Shown: positions 1-11,728, counted from the stretch's first letter. The stretch: DNA of 64,000 nt from Silene conica (GCA_029255685.2 CM055319.2:19557247-19621246), one strand, 5' to 3'. The notes: generated by a model from the sequence alone, not told the origin. A program made the numbers and translations.

Positions 1-527
1 ACAAAGTCATTTTGTTCAAATGTAGTTGGCTAGATAACTCCGAAAGAGGCATGCAAGTGCATAAGGAATATAAGCTTGTGGATGTTAACCGGAGTAGAAA
101 ATTTGCAAAGTATGACCCATTTGTGTTGGCATATCAAGTGGAACAAGTTTACTATAGTCCTTATCCAGGTATAAAAAAGGATCAAAGTCAATGGTCAGCG
201 GTATTCAAAACCAAGGCTAGATCACATGTCGATGCCCCCGTTAATGAATCTTTCTTTCAAGAAAATGTTACTAATGGTGAAACAATACTGTCACCAATTG
301 AAGTAGAAGAAGAAGATGAAGATGAAATTGTGGAGGAACCAGAATACATACAAATTGTGATAGTGGGGCAACATGAGGATGAGGATGAGGATGAGGACGA
401 GGATGAGGATGAGGATGAGGATGAGGATGAGGATGAGTATGAGGATGAGGATGAAGATGAAGATATTATAGATTCTCTTTGTAAGGATGTAGGAATAAAT
501 TGTTCAAGTGATGATGATGATGATTAG
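1..527 (+). CDS. CACTA transposase (TNP2-like), C-terminal exon with DUF4216-like domain, partial
   Basis: This is the last exon of the large transposase gene of the CACTA element, open at the left window edge (frame 3). The first ~75 residues match the DUF4216 region seen downstream of Transposase_21 in plant En/Spm proteins: FKCSWLD, then YKLVDVNRSRKF, YDPFVLAYQVEQVYY and WSAVFKTKARS. The rest is a very acidic tail, with an almost pure Glu-Asp run encoded by a GAGGAT-type hexamer repeat (about 370-465), ending in five Asp before TAG. The catalytic domain lies outside the window, so activity cannot be judged. There is no break in the visible part. The first ATG-like codon at 12 is internal, not a real start. 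Confidence 0.85.
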   Translation, partial: KVILFKCSWLDNSERGMQVHKEYKLVDVNRSRKFAKYDPFVLAYQVEQVYYSPYPGIKKDQSQWSAVFKTKARSHVDAPVNESFFQENVTNGETILSPIEVEEEDEDEIVEEPEYIQIVIVGQHEDEDEDEDEDEDEDEDEDEDEYEDEDEDEDIIDSLCKDVGINCSSDDDDD

Positions 528-688
528 GACTACTATCTATTAGATTCGATAATCTTGTATTTGTTGAAATTATTGTAGATGCCGTATGGCTTAATGTCAA
601 TGAAATTATCTTATTAATCTTATTATTCAAGTTTTTAATTACGTAAAGCATTTCTTTCTAATTGTTGCTATATTAGTTTGATAATTAT

Positions 689-2302
689 ATGCCGGGCGGA
701 AGACGACGAGGTGGTGGTAGTCGTCAGCCTGAGGGAGGACGATCGGGAGCTAATGATGATGAGGACGAGATTGTCCCACCTGAGCCTCAGCCGCCTACAC
801 ATCGAATACACCTCGATCCGACTGATTACGAAGGCGCCAAGTGGTAAGTATCTTATTTGTTTACGGATAATTGATTATATATATGTATATATTGATTATA
901 ATATGATTACTTGTTGACTATTTTATTTTCACATTTAACTCTTTTTCAGGTTCAGTCAAAAAGACGTTTCTAATCTTATAACACAGACCATTATTTGCAA
1001 CTACAAGGAGTATGCGCCCAACTGGTCAGAAGCGTCGGATGCCATTAAGGAAGAGTGGTGGAATTGGTTTGAGGTATTTATTAACTGTTTACTACCTATT
1101 TCCGTTTTATTATTTATTACCTATTTATTGTTTCATATTTATTTAACTATTTTTTTTTTGAAACAGAAAAAAGTTACCTTTCACCCTCGTGATAGAGCAG
1201 CGGTTAGGTCGGCGTGGGAAGACATGATGAAAGACCGCCTTCGCAAAAGAATCCACTACGCTATGAGGAAAACAACGGAGCAAAGGCCGCAGTGGATACC
1301 AGCCGATATTTTCGAACAACTAAAGGGAAGAAAGGACGATCCAAAATTCCAAGAGAAATCCGACAAAAACAAGACCAACCGGATGTCGGGAAGTACTGAA
1401 AAAGGCAAGGCCTTAGGTACTCACATTATGGGTCGTAAAAACACCCTACAGATGATGGATGAAATGGTAATTTCTTAGTTTTTAATTCACTTTTTCTTGT
1501 CTTGAATAATTTTCACCCTTTGACAATCTTGAATGTTTTTTTTAACAAGTGCCGTTGGATTTAAATTGCAGGCTGGAGAAGATGGGAGGGATGTACCATC
1601 CGCCTTGAAGTTGCTGGAGAAGACAAAAAAGCATGCCAAGAAGGGTTGCCTATCAACGAAACCCAAAGCACTCTTTGTAAGTTAACAGAAACTTTTCTTT
1701 ATGTTTTAGTAATTTGGTTTACTAATTAATTAACGTATACTAATCACATTTTATTTTTGTTTTGTAGGAAAAAGTTTTTTCAAGAAAGAAGAAAATGATA
1801 AGTGAAGGGATCCCGGAGCAAGATATCGACGACAACGAGATCTACTTCGAAGAACACGGCGGTTTCAACAAGAAAGGGTTGATACTCGGTATGGGAAATG
1901 CAGCCCCAGTCATTTACGAGCGTCGTCGTCACTTAAGTGCTGGGACCCAATCATCATACACCCCAGGTTTGTATTTTATAGTGTATTAAAAATTAAGACT
2001 AACCAATTATTTAACCGTTTATTAAATGAATTTAATATCATGTTTGACTATTCATTGCAGGTATCGTCGGCAGAGTTCTTCGAGAGAATGCTCAGCTAAG
2101 AGAACGTGATCTCGAGACATCCCAAAGGCTGAAGGCAATTGAAGAATACTTAAGTCAACAGGGGGCGGAGTTCACTACTCAGAGCTGCAACCCGGGAGGC
2201 TTTTCTCAGCCGAGACGCGACTTCGACGATGATGGCGGCGACAATGCTAGGGCGGCCACTCATTTCGCCACCCCACAGCCCACCGACACGACCGTTAGAT
2301 AG
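689..2302 (+). CDS. TNPA-like CACTA accessory protein (Transposase_24 family), six exons
   Basis: Six exons with GT-AG borders give one uninterrupted frame: 689-843, 950-1073, 1167-1466, 1572-1676, 1768-1966, 2061-2302 (374 residues). The order is a Gly/Arg-rich start (MPGGRRRGGG), an acidic stretch, then a Transposase_24-like core: WFSQKDVSNLI, CNYKEYAPNWSEAS, then HPRDRAAVRSAWEDM, and the later NRMSGSTEKGKALGTHIMGRK. A C-terminal helical/Gln-rich part follows (ENAQLRERDLETSQRLKAIE). Proteins of this family are thought to bind the subterminal repeats of their own element and assist the TNP2 transposase; the repeats at 2553-2982 would be the target. It starts about 160 bp after the transposase stop, so the two are probably spliced from overlapping transcripts. 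Exon borders were placed by eye from consensus sites and frame; exon 1 is least certain. Confidence 0.85.
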
Positions 2303-2552
2303 GTTTTATTAGGTTGTTTAGTTGATGTACCGCGGATTATGTTTAGTTTTTAGTTGGATGATCATTTGTACAACCTTCATTTTAGTTATGAAAAGACGTT
2401 TTAAAAACCTTGTTTCCGACAAGTTTTTTGTTGCTGGGTTGTTTTTCTGAAATTGCAGGTTTACAGATCATGCAAAAGGGAAAAAATGAATCATTTCAAT
2501 GGAAATGGGGAGCTGGAAAAACGGCTGAAACCCGAAAATCATACAGGAATTT

Positions 2553-2982
2553 GCGACGGAAATGTCTCAATTTGCGACGGAATTCCGTCGCAAACCTTGA
2601 CTAGAAGTCAAAGTCAGTCCAGATTTGCGACGGAATTTCCGTTGCAAATAGTCCCTTTGCGACGGATTTTCCGTCGCAAATCTGGACTGACTTTGACCAA
2701 AAGTCAAGGTCAGTCCAGATTTGCGACGGAAAATCCGTCGCAAAAGGGACTATTTGCGACGGAAATTCCGTCGCAAATCTGGACTGACTTTGACTTCTGG
2801 TCAAGGTCGGTCCGTCGCAAAATAAGGTCAATCCGTCGCAAAAGTGTTGCGACGGAAAAATCCGTCGCAAATAAACTTTTTGCGACAAAAATATGGGACA
2901 GATGCAGTCCGTCGCAAATCCGTCGCAAAAACATCATTTGCGACGGATTTCACCCTTTTTGCGACGGACAATTCCGTCGCAA
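2553..2982. repeat. CACTA subterminal repeats, GCGACGGA in both orientations
   Basis: About 18 copies of GCGACGGA or its complement TCCGTCGC, many as back-to-back pairs (TTTGCGACGGA...TCCGTCGCAAA). On a larger scale, about 46 bp around 2594-2640 are repeated in inverted orientation at 2765-2810 (arms contain AGTCAAAGTCAGTCCAGA). This is the usual place and form of TNPA-binding sites in CACTA elements. Several short frames run through the block on both strands; they are products of the repeat and not genes. Confidence 0.9.
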
Positions 2983-3003
2983 AGAGCGCATTGTTTTGTA
3001 GTG

Positions 3004-3982
3004 TTAAATAAATTAAGTGAATAAAAACTATTATATGTATTATGGTTTTTATAGACATTAAATAACCATAAATTCTCATATTTATTTTTATTTTTAATTT
3101 ATTTTGTGATATTATTAAATTAGATAATTGATTGTTGAGAAACTCAAGAGGTGAATTAAATAGCAAAAAAATGTTAATAAAAATTATGGGGGTTAATTCA
3201 TATAAAGAGTTTTAATTAATTTATTAACATATTATATTACAAAAATTAATTAAATAAGAAGAACTTTTTAATTAATTTGATGGGTGTTAAGTATTATGAA
3301 AAGTTTTATTTAATTTATTACCATATTTAATTAAGAATATGAGTTAAATAGGAACAAATGTTAATAAAATGGTGGGTGTTAAGAAATATGAAAAGATTTA
3401 ATTAATTAATTAACATGTTTTATTACCAGAATTTCAATTAAAACTTTGATTTTAATTATAAATTATAAAATTTTGCTACAAAACTTTCAATTAAAATGTC
3501 AATAGTAATTATAAATTTTAAAATTTTAAAGGGGTGCATAAATTTTGAAAAACAATATATTTAATATAAAAAATTATTTTAAGAATCATGATAATATACT
3601 CTAATATTATTAATAAGTGAATTAAAATTACTTTACAGATAAATGAATTAAATTAATGTCATGTAATAATTAATTGATATCATATTTCACATTAATTTGC
3701 CACGTCACATTTAAAATATGTCACGTCACATTTAAATATGCCACTCACATTAAAAATTGACATGTCACATTATTTTAAGTACCCTTCTAATAAGATTTTA
3801 TAGATTAAAATCCTAAATCCGCCTTATATAAAGAATATAAAATCAGAGTTACAAGAAAAATGTGATAAAAACAAAGAGATGTAATATTTCACTTGAGATA
3901 TATATATTTGTATGTTCTTATAAATGAATTGCCTATAAGAACAAAATCAATTATGTTTGATAAAATTTTTAAGCTCATATAA
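3004..3982. other. AT-rich spacer downstream of the sugar transporter
   Basis: No gene seen. It contains diverged ~100-bp repeats with the words GGGTGTTAAG and TTAATTAATTTATTAACAT (about 3160-3430) and a short array of CACGTCACATTTAAA-like units (about 3700-3775). The 3' end of the transporter transcript must fall at its right edge. Confidence 0.6.
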
Positions 3983-5792
3983 TTAAGCGTTCCTTCCAAT
4001 TTCAAGAGAACCTCGAGGGACTTCATCATCTGGAATAAATCGGCCCCAAAACCAGTGATTCTTCCAAACCATGTTCATTTCTTCTATTGGAATACCCTTT
4101 GTTTCCGGCAAAAAGAGGTATATGAAGACTGACATTACGAAGACAAAGAAGCCGAAAAAGAGGAACAACCCGAACTTGAGATGGCACAGCATGGCTAGGA
4201 ATATTTGCGCGATTATGAATGTGAAGAACATGTTAACTGACACATTGATGCTCTGGGCAGCTGACCTAATCTCGAGCGGGAAGATTTCACTAGGCACTAA
4301 CCACCCTAGTGGGCCCCATGACCACGCAAATGCCGATACATAGATGCATATGAAGAGCACCACGACGATGGCGTACCATTGAGGTAGGCTTTGTACGTTT
4401 CCACTTACACCGAACTTCAGTCCTATGCATATCGCCACAGCTACCTATAAATTCACAAGTTTTGGTCAAAACTCAGTGACATTGAACAACAACCATGCAT
4501 GTTAGAATGAGATGAATATAACAAGTACGTACCTGACAAATAAACATTTGAGTACCGCCTTCAAGGAAGAGAAATCTCCGACCCCACTTATCGACACCAT
4601 AGATAGACACCAATGTAGCGAGAACATTGACACCACCGGTGATCACAGCGGACATAAGAGAAGCATTGTCCTCAAACCCAATTGTCTTAAATAAAACAGG
4701 AGCATAAAACATAATTACATTAATCCCAGTAAGCTGCTGGAAAAAAGGTATCAAAATGGCGATGGTAAGGTGGGGTCGGTACTTCCTTTCTAGAAGGTTC
4801 CTCCAAGGATGCTGGACTAGCTTAGAGGTCTCACTTGCGGCAACCAAGTCCTTAAACTCGTCCCCTACATCATCGACCCCTCGGATCCTGCGTAGCTTAG
4901 CGAGGGCCTCCTCGTGGTTACCTCTCTCGATCAATGAGTTAGGGGTATCCGGGAGGATTAGGGCTCCAATGCTTATGATTATTGCTGGGACCATGGCCCC
5001 TCCAAGACTTAGTCGCCAACCCCAATGTTGGATTTTTGCGAAGAAGTAATTCAGAATGTTGGCTACTAATATTCCTATTGTAATTGAGAGTTGAAATCCT
5101 ATGTTTAACGCTCCTCTGTACTTGTATGGTGCCATTTCTGACAGGTAAAGTGGTACTGACTGTAATTACCCATTAATCAAAGAAATGGTTTTAGTGTAAG
5201 ATGTAATCAAGCAAGCAAACTAAATTTCATATGATAATAATGAAATTGAGTAGAAATTACCTGATTGGCAAAACCAATACCAAAACCGAGCAAAATGCGT
5301 CCAATGATAAGCATGGCAACATTTTTAGCAAAGGCATTGATGAGAGCTCCGGCGCAAAAGAGAATACCTCCAAATAACATGGATAGTTTGCGACCAAATT
5401 TACGGGTCACAGTTGATGCAACCAATGAAGATATTAGAGCAGCCAAGTACAAAGATGATGTGAACAAAGTTAATGAGACACTGTCAAATTTACAGTATTG
5501 GTTTGCTGATGAAATTTCAGATTCTTTTTTGTATACTTCCGGAAAGAACCGACTTAAAAACATAGGCATAGATGTCACACCACCTGTAACACAAATTCAC
5601 AAAATTAATAATCAATGCATCAACCCTTGTATTAATGGAGGAGATATAAATCTTTTAACCTGAAATTCCGATGTCGTAACCGAAAATAAGACCACCCATT
5701 GCTGCAACGATACATGTTGCAAGAACATATGGAGTCAGATTTCCAGGGTATTCCTTCCCTCCTTCAGCAACAAACACAGGGCCACCTGCCAT
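3983..5792 (-). CDS. STP-family monosaccharide/H+ symporter (sugar transport protein), four exons
   Basis: Exons on the minus strand: 5660-5792, 5261-5583, 4533-5159, 3983-4444, all with GT-AG borders. Together they encode 514 residues, the normal STP length. The protein is a 12-helix major-facilitator transporter that imports hexoses with protons at the plasma membrane. Visible signatures: [10 protein letters not shown] at 37-46, RKFGRK in the loop 2-3 motif, [11 protein letters not shown], the sugar-site helix [20 protein letters not shown], the helix 10 motif [13 protein letters not shown], and PETKG near the C-terminus. Asp40 and Arg140 align with the proton-coupling pair Asp42/Arg142 of Arabidopsis STP10. 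Cys75 and Cys448 align with the two cysteines that lock the STP lid domain. No stop or frameshift; the gene looks functional. Which STP paralogue it is cannot be settled by reading. Confidence 0.95.
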
Positions 5793-5866
5793 CTTTTCTC
5801 TTTTGTTGTTTAGCCTTCTTCTTCTTGAGTTTGATTTTTAGAAGCAAGGATAAATATAACATACGG

Positions 5867-5897
5867 GTATAAATATATAAATATATAAATATATAAA
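5867..5897 (-). promoter_or_regulatory. Possible TATA region of the sugar transporter
   Basis: A run of repeated TATAAATA words lies about 75-105 bp upstream of the transporter start codon, in the right place for a core promoter with a short leader. The whole neighbourhood is AT-rich, so the match is weak evidence. Confidence 0.3.
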
Positions 5898-6732
5898 AAC
5901 ACAAAAATCAGTAGACAAACTTAATTTGTTTGTAGTATGTTAGTAAAATGAAGTGCATGAAATCGTATTTATATAGAAAAATATCATTCTATAGCCTTTT
6001 TGTTGTCGTTGTTGTGATTATAGGTTTAATAAGGAAATTTTAGCTGTCAATAACAATTATTTTTACCATTTTTGTATATTTAGAGATAATATACTAGTTT
6101 CTTGTTACATATGTGGATAAGACTAATGACAATAGCATCCAATATGAATATATTATCCATGTTTCTAGCAATTTGCAAGAAATTATCTCTTTATTTCAAC
6201 ATTTTATCGTAAATCCGTGTGATTTAATAGCTGTAGATTGTACGATATTTGATATAGAATGTATTTTATTTTGTAACTCGATTGGTAAAAGATTGGTTAA
6301 ACGATCATGTATTTACAATGAAATTATGATTGCGCTTCTTGACAAAAAAAAGCCCTAAGAAAAATTGTTTTGTTAAATTAATTTAATTATTACTGAAACA
6401 TCAATGTTAGAGCTAGTCACATGAACCTTGGACAAAAATGTGTACGATATGAAAGTCCTATTGCAATTGTTCTTTTTCAAATATACTCCGTATCAATCAG
6501 TGACGAAAACAGAACTTTGATATCAAAGGCACAATTTCTATTGCAATAAATTGCCTTTCATAGTGAAAAACATTTTTAAAATATTGAATTTTTTCCTCCA
6601 AAATATTGTAGTATAGAGTAAAAAGTTACTAAAAAATAATTAGTGTTGAACAATTTCTTTTGTTATTAAATAAAATCTAAATTTGGATAATTTTAATTCC
6701 CTGAAATTTTTAAAAGCACTTGTGGCGTATAT
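5898..6732. other. Spacer between the sugar transporter promoter and truncated retroelement E1
   Basis: AT-rich sequence. A short open frame at 6113-6358 resembles nothing I know. TACTCCGTATCAATCAGTG at 6485-6503 resembles words common in small repeats of Caryophyllales. The right edge at about 6733 is an abrupt junction with the inside of an LTR. Confidence 0.5.
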
Positions 6733-7129
6733 TGTAAAAGGTGGTTAGGAGAACTCTAGTCACTCTCCACTGATTGTGGCGTACATGTTTACATGTATGT
6801 AGGTACATGATAGGAGGTTGGCAGGGGTTGCATGGAGCTAGCGAGCGATGATCCGTTATTCATCGATTTGACTATACACATGCGTTAGCTAGACTCTAGT
6901 TACATTTCAGTTTCTTTTGAGTGCCTGTAAGTATGTGCCATCCCAGGCTGTTTGTATATATTTACTTTCAGTACTTAGACAGTTAAACTTATCTATGGTT
7001 TTCTGTTCAATCAGTTGTTTCAGTTTCAGTTTTAATTCACCTCGTTTTTATGCATGTTAAAGTTTAAATTCCGCGTAAATTTTGGCATGTTGTATGTTTT
7101 ATTTTTCCGCTGCGACGAGGGGTTTTACA
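6733..7129 (+). repeat. E1 5' LTR, only the last ~397 bp kept
   Basis: From AAAAGGTGG onward this matches the end of the 3' LTR (14187-14575) and finishes with GAGGGGTTTTACA. The first ~2.4 kb of the LTR, including promoter and hairpin arrays, are missing, and the sequence to the left is unrelated spacer. Confidence 0.9.
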
Positions 7130-7131
7130 GT

Positions 7132-7143
7132 TGGTATCAGAGC
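7132..7143 (+). other. E1 primer-binding site (initiator Met tRNA)
   Basis: TGGTATCAGAGC two bases after the LTR end. It is complementary to the 3' end of plant initiator methionine tRNA, the usual primer of Tekay-type elements. Confidence 0.9.
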
Positions 7144-7295
7144 GTTATCGCTCCCGACGCACTCATGTGATCCCCAACCTTAACTTGACCATATAACTAA
7201 ATAATGAATGAAAGATGGGGTAGATTTAAGGATTTATATTGTAGTCTATTTGTGATTGCTAATTGCTGAGTTAACACTTGCTTTTCTTTTGAAGG

Positions 7296-8621
7296 ATGGT
7301 GAGGAATACAGCTGCTGAGAATACGATAATGCAAGCGCTTCTTCAAGTGCTTGAGAACCAGAGACATCGGGCTGAGACTGTTCCTCCTCCTCCTCCGCCA
7401 GGCAATGATGCCAGTAGACCTGGTGGCTTTTCGTGGATTGCTTCACAGATGTCCAGGAGTCACGCGAGGACCTATGGTGGCGAAGTTGATCATGTTGCTC
7501 TTTCTGAGTGGTTCCGTGACATGGAGAAGAGTTTTGCCATGTATTTGGTTGTCAGAGAGGATAGAGTGCGTCTAGCCACTCACTTTTTGACTTTGGAGGT
7601 CGATAGATGGTGGACTTTGACTGGACCAACTTTTGTTCTGGTTCCGCTATTTGACTGGGAAGCTTTTAAGGAGAAGATTGAGACCAGATTTTATCCTAAG
7701 GAGCTTCGATCACAGGGACTTAAGGAATTCATGGACCTGAAGCAGGGAAAGATGTCCGTAAAGGAGTTCACCGACAGATTTAACCAGCTTGCACATTTTG
7801 CTTCGAAGTTTGTTAGAGATGAGGCTGAGAGGGTTTACTTCTATCGAGGGAAGTTAGGGCCCCGTATTGAGAGTATGGTTCGCCGAGACTCGACTTCCTT
7901 TGTTGAGGTTTATGATGATGCTATCTGGGCTGAGAGTTCTATTCGAGCTATTGATGCTGAGACCCGAGCTGCTGCTACTAATGTGTCTTCACACCAGAGG
8001 TCCATCTACCAGGGGAAGAGGTCGTTTGTTCCATCTACATCTGCACCTTCTTCTCAGAAGAAGCGATTTGAGAGGTTCTCTGCACCACTTGCTAAGACCA
8101 TTATTCACACGGATACTGCTTCTAGTGTTTGCCACCGTTGTGGTAAACCACCTCATCCGGGTTTTGACTGTTTCAAGAATGCCTACAAGTGTTATACTTG
8201 TAATGGATTTGGGCATAGATCCTTTGATTGTCCTGAGAGGAACACCGCACTTGGCAAGGCTGCCACTGCTGCTGCAGCTACTAAAGGAGGAAAGGCGAAG
8301 GGGAAGATATTTGTTATGACCAGAGTAAAGGCTGAGGCTCATCCTGACATCGTTGCTGGTATCTTTTCTGTTCTTGGCGCTGAGTGCCTGATTTTATTTG
8401 ATACTGGTGCTTCTTTATCGTTCATATCAACCCAGTTTGCCGACAGACTAGCTCTGGAGTCTTCTGTTGTTGAGGAGACTTCTATCTCATTGCCTTCGGG
8501 AGACATTTTCTCATGCTCTTCTTCCCATAGGGATGTTCCGATTATTGGTTGTGCCACATTTCCAGCGGACTTACTGAGATTTCCTCTCGAGGAATTTGAT
8601 ATTATTCTCGGTATGGATTAG
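7296..8621 (+). pseudogene. E1 gag and protease
   Basis: A 441-codon frame starting with ATG at 7296. Residues ~40-230 are the retrotransposon gag capsid domain (ALSEWFRDMEKSF, RFYPKELRSQ, MDLKQGKMSVKEFTDRFNQL, YFYRGKLGPRI). Two zinc knuckles follow (CHRCGKPPHPGFDC, then CYTCNGFGHRSFDC), and then an aspartic protease with the catalytic LFDTGASLSFIS motif. The frame ends at TAG 8619-8621, where relatives have Trp just after ILGMD; the downstream codons continue the same frame, so this is a nonsense mutation in the gag-pol reading frame. Gag itself is unbroken and is very similar to the E6 gag at 63196. Confidence 0.88.
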
Positions 8622-10190
8622 TTATCGCGATACCATGCTCGCTTCGAGTGTCGCGACCAGAAAATCTGCTTGAGGAGTTCTTCAGGAGTTCGTGTTTCCT
8701 ATAGGGGAACTCGCCCTAAAAAGGGTGTTCGTGTCATCTCATCAATGAAAGCATCATATCTTCTAAGGATGGGTTGCCAAGCCTTCCTGTGTGTTGTTTC
8801 AGCTGCAAAGCCATCGCTACCGAAGCTTGAGGATGTAGCTATTGTTCGTGAGTTTTCAGATGTCTTTCCAGAGGATTTGTCGGGAATACCGCCTGAGAGA
8901 GATGTGGAGTTTACCATTGAGCTTGTTCCAGGTACCAGACCTATATCTAAAGCTCCATACCATATGGCTCCACCTGAGTTGAAAGAATTGAAGCAGCAAC
9001 TTGAAGAGATGATCGAGAAGGGATTCATTCGACCGAGTGCCTCTCCTTGGGGTGCTCCAGTTCTTTTCGTCAAGAAGAAAGATGGTCCATGAGACTTTGC
9101 ATTGATTAATTGGAATTGAACAGAGTTACAGTGAAGAACAAATATCCTTTACCTAAGATCGATGACTTGTTTGATCAGCTTAGGGGTGCTTCTAGATTTT
9201 CGAAGATTGACCTTCGTTCCGGTTATCATCAGATTCCAGTTAGAGAGGCTGATATTGCGAAGACTGCTTTCCGTACCAGATACGGGCACTTTGAGTTCGT
9301 TGTCATGCCTTTTGGTTTGACGAATGCTCCTGCGATATTCATGGATCAGATGAACAAGACGTTCAGTGAGTTTCTAGACACTTTTGTTGTGGTGTTTATT
9401 GATGATATCCTCATTTATTCGAAGACTGATGCTGAGCATGCCGAACATCTTCGATTGATACTTGGGATTTTACGTCGACATAAGTGGTTTGCGAAATTTT
9501 CTAAGTGTGAGTTTTGGTTATCCAAGGTTGCATTTCTTGGACATGTTATATCTAGCGAGGGAGTTATGGTTGATCCCGCTAAGATTGAGGCTGTTATTGA
9601 TTGGGACTGTCCCAAAGATGTGGGAGGGATTCGTAGTTTCCTCGGTTTGGTTGGATACTACCGTCGGTTCGTTGAGGATTTTCTAGATTGGCTCGTCCGA
9701 TGACCCAGTTACTGAAGAAAGAGGCTAAGTTTGTTTGGACAGATAAGTGTGAGAGCTCATTTCAGGAATTGAAGACTAGGTTGACTTCTGCTCCAGTGCT
9801 TGCTTTGCCAGAGATTGGTGTTGACTTCGATGTTTACTGCCATGCTTCTATGTTAGGGTTTGGATGTGTGTTGATGCAGAGTGGTAAGGTGATTGCTATT
9901 CTTCCAGACAGCTGCGAGTTCACGAGGTGAACTATCCTACGCATGATCTTGAGTTGGTTGTTATTGTTCATGCCTTGAAGATGTTGCGTCATTACTTGAT
10001 TGGTTCTCATTGTCGCATTTTCACGGATCATAAGAGTTTGAAATACATTTTCACATAGAAGGACCTTAATATGCGACAACGTCGATGGTTAGAGTTGGTT
10101 AAGGATTATGAATTGAGTTATTGTATCATGAGGGTAAGGCCAATATGGTTGCTGATGCGCTTAGCCGCAAGACTTCTCATTCGTTGACTG
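8622..10190 (+). pseudogene. E1 reverse transcriptase and RNase H, several breaks
   Basis: RT runs in two frames, 8670-9092 and 9110-9703: [31 protein letters not shown] and the active-site [10 protein letters not shown] are readable. Losses of single bases shift the frame near 9088, 9680 and 9900, and stops lie near 9104 and 10058 (a CAG to TAG type). RNase H is recognisable by [26 protein letters not shown] and, in a third frame, EGKANMVADALSRK near 10130-10170. The element cannot make a polymerase. Confidence 0.85.
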
Positions 10191-11728
10191 TTATGCGTGT
10201 ATTGCCAGAGGAGCTTTGTACTGAGTTCAGGAAGTTGAGGTCATAGATGGTTGGTAGTGGTTTTGATTGTTTATCTGCTATGACTGCCGAGCCGACATTG
10301 TATTGGGAGATTCGCGAGGGTTTGCCTACAGATACCGCTTTTAGGAAGTTCGAGGCCAAGATTGCTAGTGGTGAGGCATAGGATTTTGTGATTGGTTTTG
10401 ATGGTTTTCTTCGTTTCCGAGGTCGGATGTATGTTTCAGATGTACCTGATTTGAGGAAGAGAGTATTGGATGAGGCTAATTTGACGCCTTATTCTGTTCA
10501 TCCGAGTAGCGAGAAGATGCATAAGGACCTTAGACTTCTATTTTGGTGGCCAGGGATGAAGAAAGAGATATTGAATTATGTGATCGAGTAGATGCCTGAC
10601 TTGTCAACAAGTCAAGATTGAGCATAAGAGACCTGGAGGTTTGTTACAGCCGCTTCATGTTCCTCAGTGGAAATGGGAGTGTATTTCGATGGATTTCGTG
10701 ACTGCATTGCCTAAGACCGTTGGAGGCAAGGATGCTATTTGGGTTGTGGTTGATAGATTGACCAAGTGTGCAAGATTTGTACCTATTCGTGAGACTTGGG
10801 ATATCGACCGCCTCGCCAGGGCTTACATTTCAGAGATAGTGCGTTACCATGGTGTCCCGAAAGAGATTGTTTCGGATCGTGATCCGCGTTTCTATTCCAG
10901 ATTTTGGAAGGCTCTACAGGAGGCTATGGGTAGCGTCTACTGATGAGTACATCATTTCATGCCGCGACTGATGGACAGTCCGAGAGGACGATTCAGACTT
11001 TAGAGGACTTGCTCCGTTCTTGTGCACTTGACTTCCAGAGTTCGTGGGAATAGTGTCTACCGTTAGTTGAGTTTTCCTACAACAACAGTTTTCACTCGTC
11101 TATTGGTATGGCTCCGTATGAGGCGCTCTATGGTAGGAAGTGTCGTAGCCCGATCTGTTGGGATCAGTCGAGCGACGTGCGTGACTTAGGACCTGACCAG
11201 TTGGCTGCGACGATTGATCACATTCAGCTTATCAGAGGTAGGATGAAGGCCGCACAGGACCGGCAGAAATCCTATGCAGATGTTCGTCGAAGACCTCTTG
11301 AGTTCGAGGTAGGTGACAGAGTTTTCCTTCGAGTTTCTCCGATGAAGGGCGTCAAGAGATTTGATGTCAAGGGCAAATTGAGTCCTAAGTATATTGGGTC
11401 GTTCGAGATCGTGAAGAGGATTGGTGCTTCTGCTTATCGTTTGGACTTGCCTCCTAGTTTGAGCAAGGTTCATAGTGTCTTTCATGTTTCTCAGCTCCGC
11501 AAGTACGTTAGTGACCCTAGTCACGTGTTTCATAGAGAGATCGATAACTTAGAGCCGAGTCTTGCTTTTGAGGAGCGTCCCGTGAAGATTTTGGATCGTC
11601 AGGACCGGAAGCTTAGGAGCAAGGTGGTGCCCCTAGTGAAGATCCTTTGGCGTTGTGGGGACGTTGAGGAGCAGACGTGGGAGACCGAGGCTTCGATGCG
11701 TGCTACGCATTCTTCTCTTTTCGATTGA
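10191..11728 (+). pseudogene. E1 integrase with chromodomain-like C-terminus, broken
   Basis: In-frame stops at about 10243 and 10379 precede the integrase zinc-binding part (HPSSEKMHKDLRLLFWWPGM). A few inserted bases near 10590 break the frame at the CxxC pair. The core is at 10641-10943 ([10 protein letters not shown] with the first Asp, then IVSDRDPRF with the second). A base lost near 10937 moves the third acidic residue (GQSERTIQTLEDL) to another frame. 11108-11728 is an intact 206-codon frame with the integrase C-terminal domain and an end (LVKILWRCGDVEEQTWETE) like Tekay/Del chromodomains, which direct insertion into heterochromatin. Confidence 0.85.

Larger units (their letters stand above)
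1..3003 (+). mobile_element. CACTA (En/Spm-like) DNA transposon, right part; left end outside window
   Basis: The segment holds the end of a TNP2-like transposase gene, a TNPA-like gene and a block of short subterminal repeats, in the order usual for plant CACTA elements. It finishes at 2999-3003 with TAGTG, the complement of CACTA. The last bases read on the minus strand as CACTACAAAACAATGCGC, a typical CACTA terminus. TTA follows at 3004-3006 and would be the 3-bp target duplication, but the left end is not in the window to confirm it. Confidence 0.9.
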
